Shown here in pieces: positions 43,601 to 53,989 of a stretch of DNA of 64,000 bases. Origin of the DNA: Zea mays (Eukaryota; Streptophyta; Magnoliopsida; Poales; Poaceae); the NCBI RefSeq assembly GCF_902167145.1, contig NC_050096.1, positions 84,440,683 to 84,504,682 on the forward strand, read 5' to 3'. Each line of letters begins with the position of its first letter. Positions within the stretch are counted from its first letter, which is position 1. The translations under genes were made by a program, and so were the position numbers. Below the pieces are notes generated by a model. It did not search any database, was not told the origin of the DNA, and was given only the letters and a program-made list of their open reading frames with translations.

Positions 43601-44695
43601 CTCAGCCGCAAAACAGAAAGGAGAAGGTGACGGTGAGTCACCGGAGTGACCTCCAGCTCACCGACGGCAAGGATCTTTCACCTCACGACGTTATCCACCC
43701 ACCCGAGCGCGAATCCTAACACCGGCGACATGAATCGCAGTAGAGGAGTGATCGACGGCGGTGAGGTGTTCCGAATCCGAGCAGGCAACTGTACCATGGA
43801 ATCACTCATTCAGTGCACCTGAAAGGAGGATTTGCAGAGCCCACAACTTCCAGTTTTGTGTAGTAACTCGATTGCCACTCTCTAGCAAAGTTGTAGAGCA
43901 ACATACCATCTCCATTATTGCTATAACAACCCTAGGTAGATTCGCACTGGATCTTGGTCGAAATGACTCTCAAACTTGGATTAAAGTCACTGTTAATCTG
44001 AAGTTCAGATTGTACCAGCCTAAGAGTCCAACTTTGGACCAAATTATCTCCAATTTTTTCACAATAACTGAGCTCACACTCTTAAGCAAAAGTGTTCACC
44101 TTTGATAGGTCTACAACTTTTATGTGGTGCCCTAGGGTAAAAACCCTAGAACTTGAAAGATACAAGGGCTCAAAGTTGAAGAAAACACACTGATTTCAGA
44201 CTTGGGCTCTATAGAGCTAAAGGGGTGATTTTTGCAAATTAGTCCAAATCTTAGGGTTTGGCTTGCAAATCATCCTAACTGTGAACCATGGGACTTTAAA
44301 TGTCTTGACACTATAGTTTTTACACTTTAGTCCACATGTGCACAATTTTTGCACATAGGCCCCTAGGGTTTGGTTTTAGGGTTTTCCAAGGTTCCAATTA
44401 GGGTTTTTGGTACCTTAGGGGTATAAATGTGATTCAAGTTTATTCTTGGGATCATTTTATAACTTTTCCCCTAAAGCTTTTAGGTTTTCTCAACTTAGGC
44501 TAGGTTTTATCCCCTTTAATCCCTCTTTAGGGTTAAGTTCCCTATCCAGGGTCCTATTTGCAAAACACTAGAACAATACAACTTGTTTGAAATTTTTACC
44601 TAGTGAATGCACTCTAGCTGTGTCAAACAGATGCAATGCTAATGTTTATGATGCCATGCTCAAGTTTTAGTTATAGTAACACCAGGGGTGTTACA
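40666..44695 (-). repeat. 5' LTR of element B
   Basis: This is the partner of 31023-35050, ending TGTTACA at 44695 before the TCCTC duplication. A candidate TATA box on the minus strand lies at 43386-43391. The start reads TGTGATGG where the other LTR has TGTGACGG. Confidence 0.93.
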
Positions 44696-44700
44696 TCCTC
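44696..44700. repeat. Right target site duplication of element B (TCCTC)
   Basis: Pairs with 31018-31022. It is followed by a (CT)n tract (44701-44720) of element H. Confidence 0.93.
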
Positions 44701-45658
44701 CTCTCTCTCTCTCTCTCTCTCGCTACAGGGACCGGGAAAGGGGATGTTTCGGAAAGGATCCTTCTCGGCGAAGGAAGCGGGCCCCGAGCCCTCCTACTGA
44801 TCAGGGGCTCGAAGGCTAGCCCCTCGGAAGGGTTTCGACAGTCGCCCCAGAGCACCCGGGCTCCGCGCCCACTACTGATCAGGGGTTCGTAGGCTGGCCC
44901 CTCGAAGGGGTTCGACAGCCACCCCAGAGCACGCAGAGTGGGGGATTACTCTGGGTACGTTCGATACATGGCCGAGGCTCGGGCTACACTCCCGAAGTAC
45001 CTTAGGACATTTCCGAGACCGGTGGGAATGATTTGTAATGGAATCCCACCAGAGGGAGGCATCGAGCCCTTGGACCCTGTCGAAGGGGTCTGGGTCCGGC
45101 GAATCACCCGCAGGTACTTTTGGAGCGCTCCTCTGGGCCACCAGCCGACCCCTAACGAACGGGGCACGGGCGTCCGCTCGGATCACCCATTAGCAGCTCA
45201 CCGGAAACACCATGTTCGGCGCCCTCCGAGGGCAACATGGCGCTTTCCCCCCTCCTCCTTGCGGAAAGGCGACGCAGGGGCGTATGATAAAAGTCGGGAA
45301 AGTCCTTGATCGTCCTCTCGCTCCGTGCAGAGGCTCGGGGGCTGCTCTCGCACCCGGCTACGACCAAACTATTGACAGCGTCAACAAACCAGCTTGATAA
45401 CTCGGAACCTGACCATGCACCCGGGCTACGGCCAGGCCGCATGAGGGAACGATCAGACCGGCCGAGGCACCACGAAAAGCATTAAGACCTCAGAGGAGTC
45501 AAACCACTCCTCCGAGGCCTTGGGGGCTACACCCGACGGGTGCGCTCGCGCGCACCCACCAGAACAAAGCAAAACCGAGAAAGGCCGGTCCCCTCACCGA
45601 AAATGCGGTAAAAGCCTCCAAGCGAGTACCAACACTCCCTTCGAGGCTCGGGGGCTAC
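44701..45658 (+). other. Element H 3' region, last piece, with tandem repeat and polypurine-like end
   Basis: After a (CT)n tract, a unit of about 78 bp starting ACTGATCAGGGG occurs twice in tandem (44796 and 44874). No gene is seen. The final bases before the LTR (about 45643-45658) are GAGGCTCGGGGGCTAC, the G-rich primer site usual for this group. Confidence 0.7.
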
Positions 45659-47003
45659 TGTTGGGTACCATAATTAGGGGTACCCCCAACACTCCTAATC
45701 ACGGCTGGTAAACACCCTCAGACCAACTGACGGGTGCGGTTCAAGTCAAGGCTTCGTCTACCCAAGGGACGCGACCTCGTCCGAGCCCAGCCTCGGGCTG
45801 GAGCAGTAGTCCCAGACGAGTTCATGCCTCGCCCGAGGGCCGCCTCAGGCAGCGGGCACCCCCTCGGCTCTCCCGAAGCCCGGCTCGGGCAGGCTTCATT
45901 GTGAAGCAACCTTGGCCAGACCGCCTCACCAACCGACCGCTTCACAGGCGCATTCAATGCAGGGGACGCCTGACGCCGTATCCTGACACACGCGCCTCAG
46001 TCGGCCAGGCCGAAGTGACCGCAGTCACTTCGTCCCTCTTTTTTACTGTCCAATATGACGGGAAAACAGCGCCGCTCGCCCCACTCCGACTATCGTGCCA
46101 ACCACCCAGGCGAAGACTGACAACAAGTCACGATCAACCACCGAGTTTGGCCTCGGGCGCAACAGGAAGCTCCGCCTCGCCTGACCTTAGGCTCCGGCCT
46201 CGGGAGGAGGTCTCCGCCTCGCTCGACCTCAGGCTCCAGCCTCGGAAGGAAGTCTCCGTCTCGCCCGACCCCCGGACTCGGCCTCGACCTCGGTCTCGGG
46301 AGGAATCGTGTCCTCGCCTGACCCTGGCCTCGGCCTCAAGAGAAGTCTCCGCCTCGCCCGACCTTGGGCTCGGGCCGACCACGCCAACAGGGGATACATC
46401 ATTACCCTATCCCTAGCCAGCTCAGGCTACAAGGAACAAGACCAGCGTCCCATCTAGCTTACCCCGGCGACGGGTAATGATGGTGCCCCGCGTGCAACCA
46501 TGACAACGGTGGCTCTCAACCCCTTACGGCAGCAAGGAGACGTCACCAGGATCCTTGCTGCACTGCCAGTTGTGCTCCTACAGGGCTCAGGCGCTTCTCC
46601 GACGGCCACGCTATCACATATACAGGGCTCAAGCTCTCCCCCGATAGCCACGTTGGCATGTACACAAAACTTAGGCTTTTCTCTGCCGGACACGTTAGCG
46701 CATAGCTACACCCCCCATTGTATGTCTGGACCCTCTCCTTGCATCTATAAAAGGGAGGTCCAGGGCCATCCTGGAGGGGGGTTCGCGTGGGGGAAGGAGC
46801 GAACGAACAGGCTCCCTCTCTCTCTCTCTCTCCCTCTCGCGACGTGCTTGTAACCCCTACTACGAGCGGCACCCCTGGTGCAGGATAATACAAGGCTTGC
46901 CCCACCTCTTGTGTTCCATCCCGCGCCAACCCATCTGGGCAGGGGCACGCAGCGACAATTTTACTCGTCGGTCCAGGGACCCCCCGGGTTCGAAATGGCG
47001 ACA
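45659..47003 (+). repeat. 3' LTR of element H (1345 bp)
   Basis: It starts TGTTGGGTACCATAATTAGG after the G-rich primer site and ends CGACA. The last 92 bases match 1-92. The first part (45770-46380) is rich in GCCTCGG/CGCCTCG repeats. A TATA box follows at 46746. Confidence 0.85.
46746..46752 (+). promoter_or_regulatory. Candidate TATA box in H 3' LTR
   Basis: TATAAAA in TGCATCTATAAAAGGGAGG, about 260 bp before the LTR end, a usual distance for an LTR promoter. Confidence 0.6.
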
Positions 47004-47975
47004 GGTTCCTAGCAAATCAGTGCCTAAGACCACATATGAGTTGCCGTCTAGTAAAAAACCCACACTGAACTATTTACTCATATGGGGTTGTCCAACAGAA
47101 GCAAGAATATTTAATCCTAGACAAGGAAAACTATATAAAAGAACAACTAGTTGCCATTTTATTGGCTACCCTGAGAAGTCAAAGAGTTTTAGATTCTATT
47201 GTTCGGATAGGCAAACTAAGTTTGAAGAAACCTAACATGTTTTATTTCTAGAATATGAGATGATCAATGGGAGTATGGCACCTCAAGAAATTGATCTTCA
47301 AGAAAAGAGGGTGTTTGCCCCAATTGCGATGGTTGAAGAACCATATTTCTCGATACCTGTTGAAGTTCAACCATTAGTTGTCCTGCAAGTGAAGCCCCTA
47401 CTGCAAATGTTGCATCACCAAGTACAACAATTAGTGAGCAAGATACTTCACCCTGTATGTTGTCTGATCCTTAGGAGCCAACAACCCAACTAGACTTAGA
47501 ACTGAGTAATGTTGTTGTGCCTAGTGATCCACCATTACAGGAGCCCAGAATACATAAATTGATGTAAACCTAAGAAGGTCTCAAAGATCTAGAAGATCTG
47601 CAATCCATGCATGATGACTACAAAGTACATGAGGCCGAAGAAATAGAAAATCTGTGAGATATATGGTAGTGAGGATATAGATACCGAAGGGGGTCCCAGT
47701 ACATATGAAGAAGTTATGAGAAGCCAAAATTCATCCAAATGGTTTTCTGCCATTAAAGATGAATTAGAATCCATGAAAATGAATAGAGTTTAGACTTGGA
47801 AGTTATTCCCAAAGGAGACAAAATAGTAGGCTGTAAGCGGGGACTTCAAAACCAAGCGTGAGTCCAGAGGGAATATAGAAAGATACAAAGCTAGGCTTAT
47901 GGCCAAAGGGTTCACACAGAGAAGACATAGTTTACAATGAAACCTTTTCGCATGTCTCAACAAAAGATTCATTAA
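47004..47975 (+). pseudogene. Remnant of an older Ty1/copia pol gene (integrase end to RT start), target of element H
   Basis: Directly after the H LTR the translation reads PSKSVPKTTYELPSSKKPTL, then LIWGCP and CHFIGYPEKSKSFRFYC, the conserved end of copia integrase. Further on, KWFSAIKDELESMKMNRV and YKARLMAKGFTQR (about 47735-47925) are the start of copia RT. Stops and small frame shifts are frequent. The coding match begins exactly at the junction, so H inserted into this integrase and the rest lies left of the window. Confidence 0.75.
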
Positions 47976-48925
47976 TGTCACAACCAGATTTTAGGACAAA
48001 TCCAGATACATCTCATATGTGCGCTAGAATCAGTTTTACACACATATGATGACTAGCATCGCAAACTTTATTATTAAACAAAAGATATTTACAAAAATAA
48101 CCAAATAAAAGAAACTAAAAAATGACGACTACAATCCATGATCCTCCAAAAGCTAGTTGACTAGGGATACAAAGGCCTAGAACTACTCGAATCCCTTGTA
48201 GTAGTCTTCCTCCTGTTGTTGTCCTTTGTCTAAGCAGCAAATTCAGCAAGTATGAGTACACTTATGGTTGGTCCTTAGTAAGTGGTAGAAAAAGTGTGGT
48301 GTAAGGCTTTCTAATGATAAGGTTGAGGCTATAAGATTCCACATTTTAATTTTATTGGTCAAAATTTTGTTAGCAATTACTAAGTATAAGTTTATACAAT
48401 CCCAATTAAATAAAAGACCATAAATAAAATATCCAACAGAAACCACCTACAAGTTCATTTAATTTGGTTCCATATATTAATCATTTGAGGGCCTGAGCTG
48501 CTCTTGATCATGATCATAACTGATATATCAGTTTTACACTTTGTAGAGATTGTACATTCTTACCCACAAGTCACATAAAAGTTTGAAGAGCTTTGCACCC
48601 AACCACATTGTGCTAGCCAAGCACAATACCACAATTCTAAGGTGTGATTGCATAGGGACACTATGAAGCCTTTGTAAAGTTCCACTAATATGAGAAAACC
48701 GATTAAGGTTTCAAGGCGAGGAGTGGTAGAGGTCTCCCTATACTGATGAGCTAGCACAGAGCATATCAATCCGAGAATCGACCTAAACTTGAGTAATGCC
48801 TCCACTCTTGTCCCTTTCGGGTAAGGTTCTCACATACTAGCTTCCCAAATTAATCAGCCAAGACTAGAGCCATAGTAGTCCTTGTGGTTGCACTGTTTTC
48901 TCGGGTTGCCGCTCCATGTTCCAAT
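47976..48925 (-). repeat. Decayed LTR piece of a Tekay-related element (first part)
   Basis: It begins TGTCACAACC abruptly at the end of the copia homology. Its layout (an AGCAAGTATGAGTACACTTATG stretch near 48245 and TTCTCACATAC) resembles the LTR start of elements A and B at low similarity. The probable continuation is 50755-52343. No genes. Assignment is by loose resemblance only. Confidence 0.4.
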
Positions 48926-48955
48926 TAAATAGTTACCTTGTTCAATAATTAACAA

Positions 48956-49660
48956 ACAATCCGGTGCATGGTCCGCCCAACTCTCTACTCTTGGGTTTTT
49001 CCTGGCTACGTCGGCTATAATTCACCGGACAGTCCGTGCGAGGCACCGGACAGTCCAGTGTACCAGTCGTGCAACGGCTACCTGCCACGTTGACCAAGGG
49101 CCAACAGTCATATGGTGCACCGGACCGTCCGATGCTCCACACTGGACCGTCCGGTGCCCCACAAAAAAGGAAACCATCCAATCAGGCGATTCTCTACCGC
49201 ATCCTGTGCACGTACTGTTCATTGTCCGGTGTGCACTAGACAGTCCGTTGCGCCCATGGACAGAAGGCAAGAATCGCCTACCAAATGGAGCTCCAACGGC
49301 TCCTAGCTGCCTTGGAGCTATAAAAGAGACCCCTAGGCGCATGGAGCAGTACACCAAGCCTCCATTGAACATCCTAAGACGCCTAGACTCCGCAAGCACG
49401 CATTTGGATCATCGTGTTTGAGATTTGAGCACTTGTTGAGTTGTGAACTCGTTGCGCTGTGTTTGTGTGCTCGTTTCTTGACTTACGTGCGTGTCGTTGC
49501 TGTGACTCTAGCTCTTGCGTGTGTTTCTATTCCCTCCCTTACGCTTGTGGTTTTCATTGTGATTAATATTGTAAGGGTGAGAGGCTCGAACTTGTGGAGA
49601 TTCCTCACAAAGGGAAACATCTGCTAAGGAAGAAAATCGTGGTATTCAAGTGGATCAATG
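48956..49660 (+). repeat. Truncated, diverged Opie-like LTR fragment
   Basis: It shares with the element C LTR the stretch CGGCTATAATTCACCGGAC, several CACCGGAC/GTCCGGTG-like palindromes (49023-49240), the TATA context (CTATAAAAGAGACCCCTAGG at 49318) and the GTGAGAGGCTC...TTGTGGAGATTCCTC motif near 49577. It is truncated at both ends and clearly older than C. Confidence 0.75.
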
Positions 49661-49661
49661 G

Positions 49662-49806
49662 TGTCGGTAGCGCAAGCCACCGATGACTGACAGTAGGGAG
49701 GTTCTGTCCGAACCAGTATAAATCTTACGCCCACCGTGTACACCCTCCGAAGCCTGGAACACGCATAATAAATTTATTTGTTGGAGCGAGGATGGAAACA
49801 CCGACA
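49662..49806 (+). repeat. Possible very small LTR (145 bp)
   Basis: It begins TGTCGGT and ends ACCGACA, a 7-bp inverted repeat of LTR type. Inside are AGTATAAATC (TATA-like) and AATAAATTT (poly(A)-signal-like) in the right order. No matching target duplication was found (AATGG against AGGTG) and there is no primer binding site nearby, so it may be chance. Confidence 0.3.
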
Positions 49807-50006
49807 AGGTGAAAATCCAGAATCAAACTATTAAAGTTGAGCATATCAAGATCCAGCAAAGTCTTGCGGATCCGCTCAGAAAAGTCTTTCTATCCAACAT
49901 GTCTAGACAAACACGTAGCCATCATAGGATTTAGTGAGAGCCTATGATTCTGGATCATGGAGCTATAGAAACAACCTTAGTAAAGTTTTTCCACTCTAAG
50001 GCAGGG
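49807..50006. other. No recognisable feature
   Basis: AT-rich sequence without ORF or repeat similarity that I can see. Confidence 0.5.
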
Positions 50007-50732
50007 GATCATACTATAGTTAATGAGTGCGATGACACTTAATCGGTCACAACTACGCATTAATCTTGATGTGCAAACTTGTTAAGGTGTGGACCTAGAA
50101 AACTTAAATAACAAGAAACCCAGAGAACAAAGGGAAGAATATTGGATATGTCCTCTCAAGTAACAAATCGGAGGAAAGGAAGGGCTCTCTTCTCCTTATG
50201 GTAACGTGCACACCCTGATCGAGGGCACAACCACAACTATGGTTGTGGCCCTTGGTCAGAGATGTGCTATATAAATAGGAGGCAAGACTGGCATGGAGAG
50301 CGAACACTCCTAGCTTGCTATAAACCCTAGCCGCCACAAGAATCCATTAGGAATCGATCTCCTACACCCTCGAGTGACTAGAAGAGCACATACTTTTGGA
50401 TTTATGTGGGCTTGGCCCAAATTAATTTTCAATAATAGTCAATGCTAATGGCCCACTTTAATGCTATGGTGTACTAATAATTTAGTACCATATTGGAAGT
50501 TCAAGGGACAAATCAATCAACTTAAATAGGTGGACCATTGTCCATTGGTGCATTTATTGAGAAGTTGAGAAAAGGATGAAGGACTATCACACACGCGCAT
50601 TTCGTGGTTATGAAGGACCATAGGTGGACCATTTTGTGGTTCATCGGACCTTGGTCCGAATATTCCTTCCAAACGGTTGCACATTTTGCCTAGAGTGATG
50701 ACCATCATGATGACCGTCGGTTTCCTGTCTTA
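50007..50732 (+). repeat. LTR-like direct repeat, copy 1
   Basis: This is nearly identical (small differences and a few short indels) to 52430-53124, from GATCATACTATAG to TTTCCTGTCTTA. It contains the perfect hairpin CCACAACTATGGTTGTGG (50231-50248) and a TATA box TATATAAATA (50268-50277) followed by CTATAAACCCTAGC. That suggests an LTR promoter. Homology stops at TCTTA, so this copy is truncated relative to copy 2 or both are parts of a larger duplicated unit. Confidence 0.65.
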
Positions 50733-52429
50733 ACACATGCATAGCATCGAGTTACCCATGACGAGGCATATGGCCAGTTAAAAGGTCCTAGATTAGCAAG
50801 CCTACTTTCGGTGCGGTCCTTAATCGACACAGACAGGCGACCTTTCCTGCTCAACGTCTGGTCTCATCTTATTATTTACCACCCAAAACCATGTACCTGA
50901 CAGAGGTACAACACTTGAATAATGAATTCATCATCATGAGTGATGTCTTCATTACTGCAAGTTCCTTTTTCATAAAACCATATTCAGTGTTACACATAAT
51001 TCTTTTTTTAAAGAAACAATTTTTAATTTCTCTAGGCAGGGCTAAGCCTCATTAGTTCTCTTTATAAAACAGGTAGCAAGGAGGATAATCAAATTCCAAG
51101 GAATGGTAATGCATCAAGTGTTTCATCACTCAACTCCTATAACCTAATGCAGCATATAAGTGATAAAAATTTTAAAACAGCAAGGAGGTGGCAAATGCAC
51201 CGGGGCTTGCCTGGGATAAACACTATGTTAGTGTTGTTAAATGACAATCAATTGACGATCATCTTCATTTTGGCACTTGATCAGGTCATTCCGTTTTATT
51301 AATCCACCGTCTTCAGAATAAAATCCACAATAATGCCTTGTAGTGGTTCCAACTCCACGTCCTTCGCTTTATGATATAAAATAGCGAACCTATATGATAT
51401 GCATAATGCATATGAACCTAGATAGCATAAGATAGATAATCTACACTAATGAGGATAAACACTTATAGTAAAACATCGCAAACTCTTATGTATAAATTCT
51501 AGATACCTATGACTCTATAACACAACAAGCATGATCTTCCATTTACTCAGACCTAAATCAAACGTTATGAAATAATAAATCATACACACGTTATATGCTC
51601 TTCTTAACTAAAGCATAGCACCAAAGACAGACAATATTTATATCCATCAAGCATATAATCAAAGATGTCCACCTTACTTGGAACTAAATTAACAAGAACC
51701 CATAACTATACTTATGTTCTAACTTCCTTAGGTAGAGCATTATCTGGGATCATAGTCCCTTTACAAGACCACAACTTAAACTCTAAGGCTTAAAACACTA
51801 ATGAACAATGTCATGACAACGATAAACATTTATTCATACTATTATGCATAACACCAACTAAATTAAACATCTCATTTATCCTTATTCTAACAAGTAGAAT
51901 ATAATCCTACAACATATAGTTCTACAAAACGGCTTTCCTAACAACCAAAGATCTAAAGCGCTTATGCGCACCCTCCACTGACAGTTCTCAGGTTTTCACA
52001 GAAACGAACTTATCGATCTTATTCGCCTCCTAATTATTTTGGGTAACAACATTTATTTATTTATGACATTTAATCTATTAATAAACCTAGAGAATGTGAT
52101 GTGTGATATGATGGGTATCGACTTTATCCGACAACACACTAGGCATAAATAACAATAACATAAGTTATCGGCTAATTGCTAGAAACACTAATCCATCCTA
52201 CTCATCACCGATATGCCACTCCCTACAAACATAGAACCAATTCCATCACACTAGACCTACATGTCTCCCCAAATATTCCTAGCCACCGCAATTGACAAAG
52301 TATTTCAACAAGCATTCTACATAATATTAACCATACCACTTATCACATGCATAGCATCGAGTTAATCATACTCGACACATACAGTCATCAAAGCACCTTC
52401 ACACAACCTACAAGCTAACGATCATACTA
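50733..52429 (-). repeat. Decayed Tekay-related LTR piece (second part) between the two direct repeats
   Basis: CCCATGACGAGGCATATGGCCAG at 50755 and GTACCTGACAGAGGTACA near 50895 match the LTRs of A and B (e.g. 3099 and 3261). GCAAATGCACCGGGGCTTGCC at 51189 matches 3549. From ~51230 it is AT-rich with no ORF. A 21-bp direct repeat (CACATGCATAGCATCGAGTT plus A) occurs at both ends, 50734-50754 and 52344-52364. Confidence 0.6.
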
Positions 52430-53124
52430 TAGTTAGGTGCAATGACACTTAATCGGTCACAATTACGCATTAATCTTGATGTGCAAACTTGATAAGGTAT
52501 GGAACCTAGAAAACTTAAATAACAAGAAACCCAGAGAAAAAAGGGAAGAATATTAGATATGTCCTCTCGAGTAACAAATCAGAGGAAAGGAAGGGCTCTC
52601 TTCTCCTTGTGGTAACATGCGCACCCTAATCGAGGGCACAACCACAACTATGGTTGTGGCCCTTGGTCATTGGTGTGCTATATAAATAGAAGGCAAGACT
52701 GGCATGGAGAGCCAACACTCCTAGCTCGCTATAAACCCTAGCTGCCACAAGAATCCATTAGGAACCGATCTCCTACACCCTCGAGTGACTAGAAGAGCAC
52801 ATACTTTTGGATTTATGTGGGCTTGGCCCAAATTAATTTTTAATAATAGTCAATGCTAATGGCCCACTTTAATGCTATGATGTACTAATAATTTAGTACC
52901 ATATTGGAAGTTCAAGGGACAAATCAATCAACTTAAATAGGTGGACCATTGGTGCATTTATTGAGAAGTTGAGAAAAGGATGAAGGACTGCCACATGCGC
53001 GCATTTCGTGGTTATGAAGGACCATAGGTGGACCATTTCATGGTTCATTGGACCTTGGTCCGAATATTCCTTCCAAACGGTTGCACATTTTGCCTGGAGT
53101 GATGACCATCGGTTTCCTGTCTTA
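52430..53124 (+). repeat. LTR-like direct repeat, copy 2
   Basis: Second copy of 50007-50732. The TATA box is at 52679-52688. The sequence continues past the end of copy 1 into 53125-53600 with no boundary visible on this side. Confidence 0.65.
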
Positions 53125-53989
53125 TGGCTAGTAACGAACGTCGGTTTCTGGCTCTAATGGCACGTCTGTTTCTGGCCCTAATGGCTCGTCAGTTTCTGGC
53201 TCTAATGGCGCGATCGTTACTGGTCGTTGCCCTTCTCCCCTCCCTCTATCAGTGTATAAGTATGGAGGAGGTGGACACTCTTCCGGTTACGCAAATAATC
53301 TCTCAGACGTGTTGCAATCATCCATTCTCGTCCCATCTTCTGCGAGCATAGAGAGAGTGGGAGAGCAGGCCTCCAAAATTGTCGTCCGTAGAGGTACAGT
53401 TGCACGAGTGTGCGGGTGATCAGGTTTTTGGGGACCGTACTCGCGACTGCTCGCTTCATCTCCTCCGGCTCTTCATCATCGGCGCCGTTCGAGGGACTGC
53501 ACTGCGTACACCTGCCTGCATCGAGTTCGTATGACTACATCGAACATGCACACGAGATGTCTCGCGTGAATGGAGCCATTGATGCCTTGAGTATCGGTCT
53601 CTCTGCAGGGTACTTCCTGTTTTTCATACTTGTGCATGTTTTATTTCTGTTTAATGCTTATGCGAATAGTGGTACACACATGCACATATATATCATCACA
53701 TACATCACATTGGTTTTCTGGATTAAATTAAAACCGATAATACCCAATTTTCTAACACATACCACATCGATGACAGAACCCTCATCCCCATCGCCACAAT
53801 GCTTTGAGGAACCTCTACATACTAACCATACACAGGATGAATCAATCGATGGCAACCGACAAGGAGAACAATGGATGACAAAACATTGATGGTGTCCCCA
53901 CACAAGATGCAGTCGCGATCACCACTGCCACCATAAACGCCAGACAAGAAGCTATGAGCAATGTGTTTTACCCCTCAGTAGATTAGGAT
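53125..53989 (+). other. Probable continuation of retroelement remnant; 24-bp tandem repeat at its start
   Basis: Three 24-bp tandem units of the type GTCNGTTTCTGGCTCTAATGG lie at about 53131-53207. An open frame of 159 codons (53410-53889) resembles no protein I know. Its composition and the downstream ATGACAGAACCC stretch could be a retrotransposon leader or gag start, but this is not supported. Confidence 0.35.

Larger units (their letters stand above)
31023..44695 (-). mobile_element. Element B: Tekay-like Ty3/gypsy chromovirus, 13.7 kb, minus strand
   Basis: It has the same plan as element A: LTRs at 31023-35050 (4028 bp) and 40666-44695 (4030 bp), and TCCTC target duplications. The minus-strand polypurine tract, gag-pol, extra ORF and initiator-Met primer binding site are in the same order. 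LTR termini and coding regions are clearly related to A, but the LTR middle parts (e.g. 33100-34400) differ strongly, so A and B are separate subfamilies. Roughly 80 substitutions between the LTRs by hand count (~2%) suggest ~0.8 million years at 1.3e-8 per site per year. Confidence 0.93.
1..47003 (+). mobile_element. Element H: old Tat-lineage Ty3/gypsy retrotransposon (Huck/Flip-like), truncated by the left window edge and split by three nested elements
   Basis: The last 92 bases of a 5' LTR (1-92) match the last 92 bases of the 3' LTR at 46912-47003, with 9 differences by hand count. Between them, once elements A, C and B and one copy of each target duplication are set aside, lie primer binding site, gag, protease, a reverse transcriptase stub, RNase H, archaeal-type RNase H, integrase and a long repeat-rich 3' region. 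The second RNase H places it in the Tat lineage of plant Ty3/gypsy elements. The H pieces are 1-2108, 15306-19269, 28241-31022 and 44701-47003. The outer target duplication cannot be tested because the 5' LTR start is outside the window. The family name is my recollection of the LTR start (TGTTGGGTACCATAATTAGG) and needs a repeat-library search. Confidence 0.85.

Noticed and set aside
50734..52364. 21-bp repeat as target site duplication of a transposon
   Set aside because: Too long for LTR elements (5 bp). The enclosed sequence is a truncated LTR piece without LINE features or a poly(A) tail.
53410..53889. 159-codon ORF as a host gene
   Set aside because: No recognisable domain, odd composition, and it lies in repeat remnants just before the CACTA element.
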